DNA of 64,000 bases from Alphaproteobacteria bacterium 43-37 (GTDB taxonomy: Bacteria; Pseudomonadota; Alphaproteobacteria; 43-37): contig MKSY01000010.1 in the NCBI GenBank assembly GCA_001897475.1, positions 99,118-163,117 of the forward strand, given 5' to 3'. The notes below the pieces were generated by a model, which was not told where the DNA came from, did not search any database, and was given only the letters and a program-made list of their open reading frames with translations. The position numbers were made by a program, and so were the translations under genes. Positions 29,883-38,632 of the stretch are shown here, one piece after another (the first letter of the stretch is position 1; each line of letters opens with the position of its first letter).

Positions 29883-30769
29883 GACTCAAACTTCCGAATA
29901 ATGTCTTGATGAATAATAATTTCTGATGAAGGATATTCTTTTTTTATGATTGTTTCAACCTCCAGCGCGATGCGGTGAGCTTCCACGAGAAAGATAGTTT
30001 CATCAAGCTCTAAATGAAGCTGAAAAAACAACTTAATACCTGTTGATCGTGTCCTTAGATCGTGAAGGCCTTTAACGTCAGGATGTGAAAGCACAAGGAC
30101 TTTAATGGAATTTCGAATAGAGTCAGATAGCTCCTTATCCATTAAAATATCTAATGAAGCGCGAAAGACTTGAAACGCACTCCAAACAATATAGCAGGCA
30201 ATGCCAGATCCAATAAGGGGATCAAGAAAAGGGATATTTATCCAATGAAAACACAATAATGAAGCAAGTACGCTTAAGTTTATGAGCAAGTCACCTTGAT
30301 AATGGGTTGCATCAGCTGCTACGGCGGTAGAATTGGTTTTGGAGACCACATATTTTTGATAGCGAACCAAACAAAGCGTCGCAATAATTGAAATAACAAG
30401 CACCCAGATGCTGATGCCCATATGATAAATTGGTTGAGGTTTAAAAAATCTTTCAATGGCTTCTTTAAAGATGAAAAGCGCTGAGATTGAAATGACCATG
30501 GATTGCCCTAGCCCAGCTAATGCCTCAATCTTTCCGTGACCGAAACGATGATCGTGGTCAGCTGGTTTTAAGGAGTGTTTGACGGCAAAGTAATTAATCA
30601 ATGAGGCTAAAGCGTCTAAAACAGAATCGGCAAGTGTGGCTTGAAGGGCAACAGACCCGCTCATATGCCAGGCATATAATTTGATTAAAATAAGCACAAT
30701 TGCAACAGCTACGGCGCTTACCGTTGCGCGATGAAGAAGCTTTTTCTGATCATCTAATTTTAATACCAT
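29879..30769 (-). CDS. cation diffusion facilitator (FieF-like) metal exporter
   Basis: A 296-residue CDF transporter that exports divalent metal by proton exchange. Six membrane segments precede a cytoplasmic C-terminal domain. The transport site reads D-x3-D in helix 2 (Asp48 and Asp52, LADSVLDALAS) and H-x3-D in helix 5 (His156 and Asp160, THYQGDLL), the DDHD set of FieF-type Zn/Cd/Fe carriers. HDHRFGHGKIEALAGL is the usual loop. Its start overlaps the stop of an upstream 50-codon ORF (TAATG) and its stop overlaps the second RDD gene (ATGA). Confidence 0.93.
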   Translation of the reverse strand: MVLKLDDQKKLLHRATVSAVAVAIVLILIKLYAWHMSGSVALQATLADSVLDALASLINYFAVKHSLKPADHDHRFGHGKIEALAGLGQSMVISISALFIFKEAIERFFKPQPIYHMGISIWVLVISIIATLCLVRYQKYVVSKTNSTAVAADATHYQGDLLINLSVLASLLCFHWINIPFLDPLIGSGIACYIVWSAFQVFRASLDILMDKELSDSIRNSIKVLVLSHPDVKGLHDLRTRSTGIKLFFQLHLELDETIFLVEAHRIALEVETIIKKEYPSSEIIIHQDIIRKFES

Positions 30770-30921
30770 TATAGAATTTTTATTACATATTTATGGATAA
30801 ATAAAGGATTTCTTCCAAGGCGCTGTTTGTTCTGATCTTTCAAAAAGCAAGCGCTGATGATGACGATAAGGATGCCCAATCCAGAACTCGAATAGGGATC
30901 ATGGTCATCGTACCAGTTCAT
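30769..30921 (-). CDS. small membrane protein ORF coupled to the cation exporter
   Basis: A 50-codon reading frame found by hand. It opens MNWYDDHDPYSSS, then a hydrophobic segment GLGILIVIISACFL (about residues 14-27) and a basic tail with KDQNKQRLGRNP. AGG lies 6 bases before the ATG, and its TAA overlaps the ATG of the cation exporter (TAATG), a usual arrangement for coupled genes. The acidic and His-containing N-terminus (DDHD) next to a metal exporter is suggestive, but I do not recognise a family. It could instead be a translated leader for the transporter. Confidence 0.5.
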   Translation of the reverse strand: MNWYDDHDPYSSSGLGILIVIISACFLKDQNKQRLGRNPLFIHKYVIKIL

Positions 30922-30981
30922 ATTTTACCTGTTCATAATAAACTTTATGAATTAGTTTAAATCCGTCGAAAGAAGGAAACA

Positions 30982-31998
30982 ATGCAGAAATACAGCACAG
31001 ATGTTGTCGTTATAGGGGCTGGCCCAGTTGGATTATTCGCGGTTTTTGAGTGCGGTATGCAAGGACTAAAATGCCATGTGATTGATTCTTTGACACATGT
31101 GGGGGGGCAATGCGCGGCCCTTTATCCTGAAAAACCAATTTATGATATCCCTGCTTATCCCAAAATTTCAGGAGCTGATTTGGTGTACCAGCTAGAGGCT
31201 CAAGCTAAGCCATTTGATCCAACTTATCATTTGGATCAACAGGTCATTGCTTTTGATAAAACTCCTCAGGGGTTTAGCGTTCGAACAAGCCAAGATAACC
31301 AAATTGAATGCAAAGGAATTATCATTGCTGCTGGTGTTGGGGCATTTGGGCCCAATCGTCCGCCGCTGGAGAATATTGAATTATATGAGAATAAGAGTGT
31401 GTTCTACTCAGTCTTGCGTAAAGAATCTTTAAAAGGATTAAGGGTCGTTATCGCAGGTGGTGGCGATTCAGCTGTTGATTGGGTATTAGCTTTAGCAGAT
31501 ATTTGCCCTTCCATTATGGTTGTGCATCGTCGCGAAAAATTTAGAGCTGCTCCCCAAAGCATTTCGCGCCTTAAAAAACTTGAAGAAGCTGGCAAAGTTG
31601 AACTTGTTGTTCCATATCAGTTGGAAAGCCTCCAAGGAGATGGTACGGGTAAGCTGGAACAAGTCATCGTTTCAGGCTTTGATGGGGAACACAAAGCTTT
31701 GGAAGCAGATGTACTTTTGCCATTTTATGGATTGTCAATGAACTTAGGGCCGATCGCAGAATGGGGGTTAGCCATGGATCATAGCCATATCCTCATTAAG
31801 CCTGAGTCAGCTGTGACCAGTATTGACGGAGTGTTTGCGGTTGGCGATATTGCAACCTATCCAGGGAAGCTTAAGCTAATTTTAACAGGTTTTTCTGAGG
31901 CTGCGAGGGCGGCGTATTCATTGCGGCAATGGGTTTTTCCAGATGAAATCAGGCATTTTGAATACTCTACTACCACAGGGGTTCCCGGTTCAAGCTGA
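30982..31998 (+). CDS. thioredoxin-reductase-like ferredoxin/flavodoxin-NADP reductase
   Basis: A 338-residue flavoprotein of the TrxR-like FNR type (YumC-like). The FAD-binding fold opens VVVIGAGPVGLFAVFECGM, and the NADPH fold has VVIAGGGDSAVDWVLALA. VFAVGDIATYPGKLKLILTGFSEAARAAY is the second FAD motif. The CxxC redox pair of thioredoxin reductase is absent, which separates this group. It passes electrons between NADPH and ferredoxin or flavodoxin. AAGGA lies before the ATG. Its stop overlaps by nine bases that of the convergent indolepyruvate:ferredoxin oxidoreductase gene, which also uses ferredoxin. Confidence 0.93.
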   Translation: MQKYSTDVVVIGAGPVGLFAVFECGMQGLKCHVIDSLTHVGGQCAALYPEKPIYDIPAYPKISGADLVYQLEAQAKPFDPTYHLDQQVIAFDKTPQGFSVRTSQDNQIECKGIIIAAGVGAFGPNRPPLENIELYENKSVFYSVLRKESLKGLRVVIAGGGDSAVDWVLALADICPSIMVVHRREKFRAAPQSISRLKKLEEAGKVELVVPYQLESLQGDGTGKLEQVIVSGFDGEHKALEADVLLPFYGLSMNLGPIAEWGLAMDHSHILIKPESAVTSIDGVFAVGDIATYPGKLKLILTGFSEAARAAYSLRQWVFPDEIRHFEYSTTTGVPGSS

Positions 31999-34900
31999 GG
32001 GCCAGGACTGTTCCAGCTTCTTTAAGGCCTCTAGAGTTTGATCTATGCTGGCTTCCTTTACATGGCCAAATCCGCGAATCGTATCCGGGAAGCTCGCTAT
32101 TTTAACAGCGTGATCATAGGTTAATAAAGAAGGGTGCGCTTTAAGCTTGTCCATAACATCAAGGATCAATTTTTTGTAATCCACGATAAGCTGGCGTTCA
32201 ACTTTACGTTCTTTTGTATACCCAAAGATATCAAAAGCAGTGCCACGTAAATATTTAAACTTAGCAAGAAGCCAAAAAACTTTGAGGATCCAGGGCTTAA
32301 ATTTGATTTTACGTAAATGCCCTGTGCTCGGATCTTTGGAGGCAAATAATGGCGGGGCCAGGTGGAAATAAACCGTATGCTCGCCTTCAATTTGTAAATC
32401 AACAGACGCAAGGAAATCCGTTTGAGTATAGAGCCTTGCAACTTCATATTCGTCTTTGTATGCCATCAACTTAAATAGATATAAACAGACAGCTTCGGTC
32501 AGCTTTTTCCCAAGTCCAAGCTCAGCATCTGTTTCTGCGACTTTGTTGATAAAGCTACGATAGCTTTGAGCATAAGCAGCATCTTGATAGTTAGTCAAAA
32601 ATTCTTCGCGGAATTTAATTTTATCGTCCAAATTCTTGAGTAGGGGAGGTTTTGGATCATTCTGCTTGATAACTTCATGGATCCAGCGTGGGTCAAAAGC
32701 CATACGACGACCAATCCAAAAGGCTTTTAAGTTCATTTCTAGGCCAGATTTATTAAGATGCATAGCTTCAATGAGGCTATCATGATGAACTGGTATAAGA
32801 CCCTTTTGATAGGCAAACCCTAGAATGATGATGTTAACGCCTAACATATTCCCGAGAAGTTGTTCGCAAGTTCGTGAAAAATCAAAAGTGTGAAGATCAA
32901 GGCCTTCCTTTTGTAAGCTTTGAACAATCAAGTCCACAGGAATTTGTTGGTCTGCTTGCTTTGTAAATTCACCTGTTGCGATAGCTGCCGTGTTCAACAC
33001 AATTTTGGACTGGTCCTGATGTATCAACGGCAAAACATCCTGTGAGCCTATAACCAATGCATCCGCACCGAGTACGGCATGGGTGCGTCTTTGGGCGATG
33101 CGTGCTGCAGACATATGATCAGGAGATAATCCGATCTTAATGTGGCTGGTAACAGCGCCACCTTTTTGAGAAAGGCCTGTCATGTCTAAAACGCTGCAAC
33201 CTTTGCCTTCGATGTGAGCGGCCATAGCTAAGAGTGCGCCGACTGTGACCACCCCTGTTCCGCCTATGCCGGCCATCAGGATATTGTAAGTGTCATTTGC
33301 CAATGCAGGTCTGACAGGGTCTGGAATTTCCATGTCTTGGGTAAATGTCTGAGTCTTTGGCTGATAGGTGCCACCTTCAACTGTAATGAAGCTAGGGCAG
33401 AACCCTTCCACGCAAGAAAAATCTTTATTGCATGAGGATTGTTCGATGGACCGCTTGCGTCCCAACTCTGTTTCTTTTGGGATGATTGACAAGCAGTTTG
33501 ATTTCTTTCCACAATCACCGCAACCTTCGCATACAGCATCATTGATAAATACACGGACGGATGGATCTTCCATTAAGCCCTTTTTGCGACGACGACGTTT
33601 TTCGGCTGCGCATGTTTGATCATAAACAATGGCCGTTACGCCAGCGATTTGGCGGAATGTTTCTTCTACAGATTTAAGATCACGGCGATGATGAATGGAT
33701 GTATGTGGCGCGAAGGTTGTGCCAATGGGGTATTTATCTGGTTCATCTGTGACAACGGCAATGGATTTGACGCCTTCAGCATAAAGCTGTTGAGATAAAC
33801 AGCTTGCTGTCAATTGACCGTCGACCATTTGACCGCCAGTCATGGCTACCGCATCATTAAGAAGGATTTTGTATGTGATATTGACGTCAGCCGCAATAGC
33901 GGCACGAATAGCTAGGACGCCTGAATGGAAATAAGTGCCATCGCCCATATTGGCAAAAACATGTGATGTTGTTGTAAAAGGAGATTGGCCGATCCAGCTG
34001 GCTCCCTCGCCACCCATTTGACTGAATGTAGCGGTTGAGTGATCAATCCACATGGCCATGTAATGGCAACCAATCCCTGCAAGTGTTCGACTACCCTCAA
34101 TAGTTTGAGTCGACGTGTTGTGTGGGCACCCGGAGCAATAATAGGCCAAGCGCTTTAAGTTAGCAGGGATAGCAGCCATGTCATTTGAACCAACGTTAGT
34201 AGAGGTTGGTGTAGATGGGAATGGGAGGCCCATGTGATTGAACAGCGCTAAAATGGCTTGCGCTACCTGCGAAGGATCAAGCTCATAGGTTGCGGGTAGG
34301 AGGGGGGTTTGATCTAAGTTGGTTTTCCCAAAAATGCGCACAGCTTTTTCGTTGAATAAAATCTCTTTGGCTTGGGTTTCGATAAAAGATCTTTTTTCTT
34401 CCACAACTAAGATCGTTTGAAGTCCATCGGCAAATTCTTTGAGTCGCTTGGGTTCCATGGGCCAGGTTAAACCCACCTTATAAATGCGCACACCAAGTTT
34501 CTGCAGCGTTTGGTCGTCTAAATTCAAATCAGCCAATGCTTGCTTGAGATCAAGATAGGTTTTGCCAGTTGTCATAATCCCGCATCGATCTTGAGGAGTA
34601 CTTACAAGAATCCGATCAATATTGTTGGCATATGCAAACTCTTGAGCAGCTGGAAGTTTAAAGTTGATGAGTCTTTTTTCTTGCTCTAGCGGGGGATCAG
34701 GCCAGCGAATATTCAAGCCTCCAGGTGGGCTCACATTCAGCACAGGCAAGTGAATTGGGAAGAATATGTTCTCGACATGGATGCTGGCGGTTGTATCAAC
34801 GGTATCACCAGTGAGTTTGAGAGCAACCCAGCATCCGCTAAATCGTGACATCGCCCATCCTAATAGGCCAAAATGAAAGATATCCTCAATTGACGATGGG

Positions 34901-35403
34901 TTTAAGATAGGGATCATTGCATCAACAAAGGCAAATTCACTTTGATGGGGGAGGCTTGATGATTTGCAAAGATGATCATCTCCGGCTAGGGCTAAAACTC
35001 CACCGAGTTTAGAGGTGCCAGCAGCATTGGCATGTTTGAATACATCTCCTGTGCGATCAACGCCTGGGCCTTTTCCATACCACATCCCAAAAACACCGTC
35101 ATAAAGTGCATTTTCGAAGAGGGTGGTTTGTTGGCTACCCCAAATTGCTGTAGCGCCAAGTTCCTCATTTAGCCCCGGCTTGAAGAGAATATTTTCAGGC
35201 TCTAGGAACTTTTTGGCAGCCCATAAGGCCATATCTAAACCAGCCAGAGGGGATCCACGATAACCTGAAACGAGGGCTGAGGTTTGATGGCCAGCGGCTT
35301 GATCACGCCATTTTTGAAGTAACAAGAGTCTTACGAGGGCTTGGGTGCCATTTAAAATTATGCGCCCATCCTGGAGAGTGTATTTGTCGTTGAGTGAGAT
35401 CAT
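31990..35403 (-). CDS. indolepyruvate:ferredoxin oxidoreductase (fused IorA-IorB type)
   Basis: A 1137-residue 2-oxoacid:ferredoxin oxidoreductase that decarboxylates aryl pyruvates to acyl-CoA with ferredoxin reduction. The N-terminal pyrimidine-binding domain has SGYRGSPLAGLDMALW; the TPP domain has GIGCHYMAMWIDHSTATFSQMGGEG and NMGDGTYFHSGVLAIRAAI; a ferredoxin-like part shows FINDAVCEGCGDCGKKSNC; and the gamma part has MAGIGGTGVVTVGALLAMAAH. Alpha- and betaproteobacterial enzymes carry both subunits in one chain of about this length. The ATG at 35401-35403 is preferred to an in-frame TTG just before it. A 64-codon gene lies 17 bases upstream. Confidence 0.93.
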   Translation of the reverse strand: MISLNDKYTLQDGRIILNGTQALVRLLLLQKWRDQAAGHQTSALVSGYRGSPLAGLDMALWAAKKFLEPENILFKPGLNEELGATAIWGSQQTTLFENALYDGVFGMWYGKGPGVDRTGDVFKHANAAGTSKLGGVLALAGDDHLCKSSSLPHQSEFAFVDAMIPILNPSSIEDIFHFGLLGWAMSRFSGCWVALKLTGDTVDTTASIHVENIFFPIHLPVLNVSPPGGLNIRWPDPPLEQEKRLINFKLPAAQEFAYANNIDRILVSTPQDRCGIMTTGKTYLDLKQALADLNLDDQTLQKLGVRIYKVGLTWPMEPKRLKEFADGLQTILVVEEKRSFIETQAKEILFNEKAVRIFGKTNLDQTPLLPATYELDPSQVAQAILALFNHMGLPFPSTPTSTNVGSNDMAAIPANLKRLAYYCSGCPHNTSTQTIEGSRTLAGIGCHYMAMWIDHSTATFSQMGGEGASWIGQSPFTTTSHVFANMGDGTYFHSGVLAIRAAIAADVNITYKILLNDAVAMTGGQMVDGQLTASCLSQQLYAEGVKSIAVVTDEPDKYPIGTTFAPHTSIHHRRDLKSVEETFRQIAGVTAIVYDQTCAAEKRRRRKKGLMEDPSVRVFINDAVCEGCGDCGKKSNCLSIIPKETELGRKRSIEQSSCNKDFSCVEGFCPSFITVEGGTYQPKTQTFTQDMEIPDPVRPALANDTYNILMAGIGGTGVVTVGALLAMAAHIEGKGCSVLDMTGLSQKGGAVTSHIKIGLSPDHMSAARIAQRRTHAVLGADALVIGSQDVLPLIHQDQSKIVLNTAAIATGEFTKQADQQIPVDLIVQSLQKEGLDLHTFDFSRTCEQLLGNMLGVNIIILGFAYQKGLIPVHHDSLIEAMHLNKSGLEMNLKAFWIGRRMAFDPRWIHEVIKQNDPKPPLLKNLDDKIKFREEFLTNYQDAAYAQSYRSFINKVAETDAELGLGKKLTEAVCLYLFKLMAYKDEYEVARLYTQTDFLASVDLQIEGEHTVYFHLAPPLFASKDPSTGHLRKIKFKPWILKVFWLLAKFKYLRGTAFDIFGYTKERKVERQLIVDYKKLILDVMDKLKAHPSLLTYDHAVKIASFPDTIRGFGHVKEASIDQTLEALKKLEQSWPSA

Positions 35404-35420
35404 CAAAATTCTATGGAAAA

Positions 35421-35615
35421 CTAATTATTTTTAGCAATTTTACCAAGCCTATAAAGAAGCTTCTCATAAGCGACTTGATATAGGGTGGAAGTAGGAGTGC
35501 CGTCAGCAGCCATGAGAGAAATTTCCATGCCAGTTTCAACATCAACAGCGTTTACCTTGACGGTTTTGCCAAGGCTCAGCATTTCGAAAATGACGTCGCG
35601 CTCAAAAGCCCTCAT
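35421..35615 (-). CDS. small conserved-looking protein, possibly DUF6898-like
   Basis: A 64-residue protein opening MRAFERDVIFEMLSLGKTVKVNAVDVETGMEISLM, with two beta-like stretches and a C-terminal helix (LYQVAYEKLLYRLGKI). A very strong ribosome site, GGGAGGGGAC, precedes the ATG. It lies 17 bases before the indolepyruvate oxidoreductase gene. Small proteins of this shape in Alphaproteobacteria belong to a family I recall as DUF6898; that match is from memory and uncertain. A role with the oxidoreductase is inference from position. Confidence 0.7.
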   Translation of the reverse strand: MRAFERDVIFEMLSLGKTVKVNAVDVETGMEISLMAADGTPTSTLYQVAYEKLLYRLGKIAKNN

Positions 35616-35853
35616 GTCCCCTCCCTAAATATTGCCATGCAAGTGGTAAGAATGCCTGACAGCTTCCTTCAGATGTTTTTAAAAAGTTGCCACTGATGAA
35701 CTTGAAATGCAAGAAAAGTTTTTAATTGAGACTTTCACGCTTAAAACTTGAGCTGCATACTGAACTCATGTATAAGGGCTAAGAACTTTATGTTGAGCGC
35801 TTGATTTGTAGATAACGTTTGGGAATGAGTACACTTTCATGGGAGGCAATTCA

Positions 35854-36375
35854 TTGAAAAAATGGGTTTTACTTATGACTATTCTTCTCAGTTGGGATGC
35901 CCAAGCTGCTAAAGGGGTTAAGTATCTTGGCCAAGAAGGTGCTTGGAAAGCTTTTGTGTCTGAACAAAGCAAGCCAAGAAAATGTTTTCTTGTTTCAGAG
36001 CCTAAAGAACAAACTGGCAATTTTAGTCAGCGTGGGAAGCCTCATGTAATGGTGGCTCGAGAGGCATCAAAAAAGCCACAATATGTGGTTAGTGTGGTGG
36101 CTGGGTTTACGTATAAACTACAATCAGAAGTTGAAGCGCGTATACAAGATAATGTTTTTACCTTTTTTACTAAAGAAGATACGGCGTGGGTTGATAACTC
36201 AACATCGGATGCAAAGGTAGTGGAATCTCTCAAGGCAGGAAAAAGTATGGAGGTCGTTGGGACGTCTTTGCGTGGTAACGAGATTAAAGATCAGTATTCT
36301 CTGTCTGGATTTAGCGCCGCTTTAAAACTGATAGATAAAAGCTGTGCTGTTACGGAAGGAAAGCAAAACAAATGA
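35854..36375 (+). CDS. invasion-associated locus B (IalB) family protein
   Basis: A 173-residue secreted protein. The signal peptide is [17 protein letters not shown]. The mature part has [23 protein letters not shown] near the start and a C-terminal block [28 protein letters not shown], the hallmark of the IalB domain (a beta-sandwich with a Cys pair). IalB was named in Bartonella, but the family is widespread in Alphaproteobacteria and its role is unclear. I chose TTG 35854 because GGGAGG lies 7 bases before it; the ATG at 35839 overlaps that ribosome site. Its stop overlaps the rlmN ATG. Confidence 0.88.
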   Translation: MKKWVLLMTILLSWDAQAAKGVKYLGQEGAWKAFVSEQSKPRKCFLVSEPKEQTGNFSQRGKPHVMVAREASKKPQYVVSVVAGFTYKLQSEVEARIQDNVFTFFTKEDTAWVDNSTSDAKVVESLKAGKSMEVVGTSLRGNEIKDQYSLSGFSAALKLIDKSCAVTEGKQNK

Positions 36376-37478
36376 TGCCAATGGATGCGATTCATTTGAT
36401 TGGTATGGATCGAAGCGACATGGATGGCCTTTTGGCTAACATGGGGGAAAAGGCGTTTCGATCCAAGCAGCTTTGGCAATGGGTTTACCAGAAAGGGGCT
36501 GTTGATTTTTCATCTATGACATCCATTGCCAAGCACATGCGCGAGAATCTTGCGCTCATGGCGACTCTTAAAAGGCCTTTTATTGTTAAGGATCTTCTTT
36601 CGTCAGATGGTACCCGTAAATGGTTGCTGAGGTTTGCTGATGGTCAAGAAGCAGAGATGGTTTTTATTCCAGAAGTAGATCGAGGAACACTGTGCATTTC
36701 TTCGCAAGTAGGTTGTACATTGACCTGCAAGTTTTGCCATACTGGAACTCAAAGATTGGTCCGCAACCTGACGGCGGAAGAGATCGTTGGGCAAGTTATT
36801 TTGGCTCGAGATATGCTTGGTGATTGGGCATCACCACCTATTCCACGGAAAATTACAAATATCGTTTTGATGGGGATGGGGGAGCCGCTTTACAATTATG
36901 AGAATATGGCAAAAGCCTTGAAAATTATAATGGATCCTGAGGGTATAGCGATTTCAAAACGTCGGATTACTCTGTCAACTTCTGGCGTTGTTCCCATGAT
37001 GAATCAATGTGGCGAAGAGCTAGGGGTGAACCTTGCTGTTTCGTTGCATGCTACTAACAATGTACTGCGTAACGAGATTGTTCCATTAAATAAAAAATAC
37101 CCGATCGAGTTACTGATGGAAGCCTGCCGTACATACCCAGGCTTGAACAATGCGCGTCGAATTACTTTTGAATATGTTATGCTCAAAGGCGTCAACGATT
37201 CATTGACCGACGCGAAGGCGCTAATCAAGTTAATTCAAGGCATCCCTTCTAAGGTCAATCTTATACCCTTTAATCCTTGGCCTGGTACCATTTATGAGCG
37301 TTCAACAGATGAACAAATCCACGCGTTTGCTGAAGTTGTGATGAAAGCGGGTTATCCATCTCCCGTTCGAAGCCCGCGAGGTGAAGATATTTTGGCTGCC
37401 TGTGGGCAGCTAAAATCACAAAGCCTTAAGCTTAAGTATAATGATCGCATTGCCGCAAGTGAGGGACATGGCTGCTAA
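36372..37478 (+). CDS. rlmN: dual-specificity 23S rRNA/tRNA adenine C2-methyltransferase RlmN
   Basis: A 368-residue radical-SAM enzyme that methylates C2 of A2503 in 23S rRNA and A37 in some tRNAs. The radical-SAM cluster motif is [14 protein letters not shown] (C-x3-C-x2-C). [41 protein letters not shown] and LIPFNPWPG are family blocks, and the C-terminal [12 protein letters not shown] carries the second methyl-transfer cysteine. It overlaps ialB by ATGA and the nadM-like gene by 11 bases. In Alphaproteobacteria rlmN commonly follows ialB, as here. Confidence 0.96.
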   Translation: MMPMDAIHLIGMDRSDMDGLLANMGEKAFRSKQLWQWVYQKGAVDFSSMTSIAKHMRENLALMATLKRPFIVKDLLSSDGTRKWLLRFADGQEAEMVFIPEVDRGTLCISSQVGCTLTCKFCHTGTQRLVRNLTAEEIVGQVILARDMLGDWASPPIPRKITNIVLMGMGEPLYNYENMAKALKIIMDPEGIAISKRRITLSTSGVVPMMNQCGEELGVNLAVSLHATNNVLRNEIVPLNKKYPIELLMEACRTYPGLNNARRITFEYVMLKGVNDSLTDAKALIKLIQGIPSKVNLIPFNPWPGTIYERSTDEQIHAFAEVVMKAGYPSPVRSPRGEDILAACGQLKSQSLKLKYNDRIAASEGHGC

Positions 37479-38034
37479 GTTAAATGCAACAGTCGTTATT
37501 GGGCGTTTTCAGCCTTTTCATAAAGGGCATTTGAGCCTCATTCGCAAAGCCATGGGGTTAGCGCCGCAAACAGTTGTTCTTTTGGGGAGCGACCAAGCTC
37601 CTCGAACAGCCAAAAATATTTGGACAACGGACGAAAGACTACAAATGATTCGGCCGTGCTTTAATAATCAAGAGCTTAAAAGACTTACCTTTATAGGGAT
37701 CGCAGATTTTAATGATGATCAATCGTGGATTCAACATGTTCAAGAAGTGACGCAAAAAGCACTTGAGCATTCAAATAAAATTGGGTTGGTTGGCTATCAT
37801 AAAGATGTCACATCTTACTATTTATCGCTGTTTAAAGATTGGTCTTTTATCAGTGCGGAGCAATTTTGTGGTGGGCTTAGTGCCTCTGATTTAAGGCAGG
37901 CTTATTTTGATGATCTGCCGCCTGATCCAGCTTATTTACCAGATCCTGTGGTGCAATTTTTATGTGATTTTAGAAAAAGCAAAAACTATAATAAACTAAA
38001 AAAAATTGTCTTAAGCGCTGCGAGATATCAATGA
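37468..38034 (+). CDS. nicotinamide-nucleotide adenylyltransferase (NadM-like)
   Basis: A 188-residue nucleotidyltransferase that would make NAD from NMN and ATP. It starts [22 protein letters not shown], with the HxGH-type motif HKGH, and has [24 protein letters not shown] (the SxxxxR/K region) and a late GLSASDLRQ that fits the ISSTxxR-like block. This is the cytidylyltransferase-like NadM form found fused to Nudix in some bacteria; here only the first domain exists. I chose ATG 37468 with GAGGG just upstream. It overlaps rlmN by 11 bases and ccmD by four. NaMN preference cannot be excluded. Confidence 0.85.
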   Translation: MAAKLNATVVIGRFQPFHKGHLSLIRKAMGLAPQTVVLLGSDQAPRTAKNIWTTDERLQMIRPCFNNQELKRLTFIGIADFNDDQSWIQHVQEVTQKALEHSNKIGLVGYHKDVTSYYLSLFKDWSFISAEQFCGGLSASDLRQAYFDDLPPDPAYLPDPVVQFLCDFRKSKNYNKLKKIVLSAARYQ

Positions 38035-38171
38035 TTGATTTTGATGATAAAAATATGGTTTATATTACGAGTGCTTACGCGGTTACATTCCTAACTTTTT
38101 TCATACTTTTTCTCACTGTTTTTATTAAATGGAGCTCTGAAAAAAGACGAGAGATATTGAAGAATTCATGA
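38031..38171 (+). CDS. ccmD: haem exporter protein CcmD
   Basis: A 46-codon gene read by hand. [20 protein letters not shown] leads into one membrane helix (TFFILFLTVFI) and ends in a basic tail, KWSSEKRREILKN. This is the CcmD pattern: a Y-I-x2-AY start, single helix, then RR. CcmD helps release holo-CcmE from the CcmABC complex. The ATG overlaps the nadM-like stop (ATGA) and its TGA overlaps the ccmE ATG (ATGA), so it is an integral part of the cytochrome c maturation run. Confidence 0.88.
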   Translation: MIDFDDKNMVYITSAYAVTFLTFFILFLTVFIKWSSEKRREILKNS

Positions 38172-38632
38172 CAACACTCGCGCAAAAACGAAAGCTTCAA
38201 CGGTTCTGGTTAGTGGCTATTCTTATCATGTCATTAGCCGGGGTAGTGGGGCTTGTGTTAAATGCTTTAGCCAAAAAAATATCTTACTTTTATTATCCTT
38301 CAGACGTGATTCCTAAGGATAGAACGGTTCGGTTAGGTGGACTAGTTTCTGAAGGATCTTTAATCAAGATTGCGCATGAGCAAAGTCGCTATGTACAGTT
38401 TAACATTGAAGATGAAAATCACCAAAAGATAATGGTACGCTATAAGGGTCTGTTGCCGGATCTTTTTCGCGAAGGTCAGGGCATCATAGCTGAGGGCAAG
38501 CTGTTGGATGATGGAGTTTTTGAGGCTCGGCAAATTTTAGCTAAGCATGATGAAAATTATTTGCCACTAGAAATTGCGCAGAAAATCAAAGCTAAAGGAC
38601 TTTGGAAGGTAAGCCAAAGCGCGCAGCCATGA
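38168..38632 (+). CDS. ccmE: cytochrome c maturation haem chaperone CcmE
   Basis: A 154-residue periplasmic haem chaperone anchored by one membrane helix (about residues 14-36). The OB-fold has RLGGLVSEGSLI, FNIEDENHQKIMVRYKGLLPDLFREGQGIIAEG and the haem-binding segment AKHDENYLP, whose His forms the covalent link to haem. It stands between ccmD and ccmF with four-base overlaps on both sides. Length and motifs are standard. Confidence 0.96.
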   Translation: MTTLAQKRKLQRFWLVAILIMSLAGVVGLVLNALAKKISYFYYPSDVIPKDRTVRLGGLVSEGSLIKIAHEQSRYVQFNIEDENHQKIMVRYKGLLPDLFREGQGIIAEGKLLDDGVFEARQILAKHDENYLPLEIAQKIKAKGLWKVSQSAQP

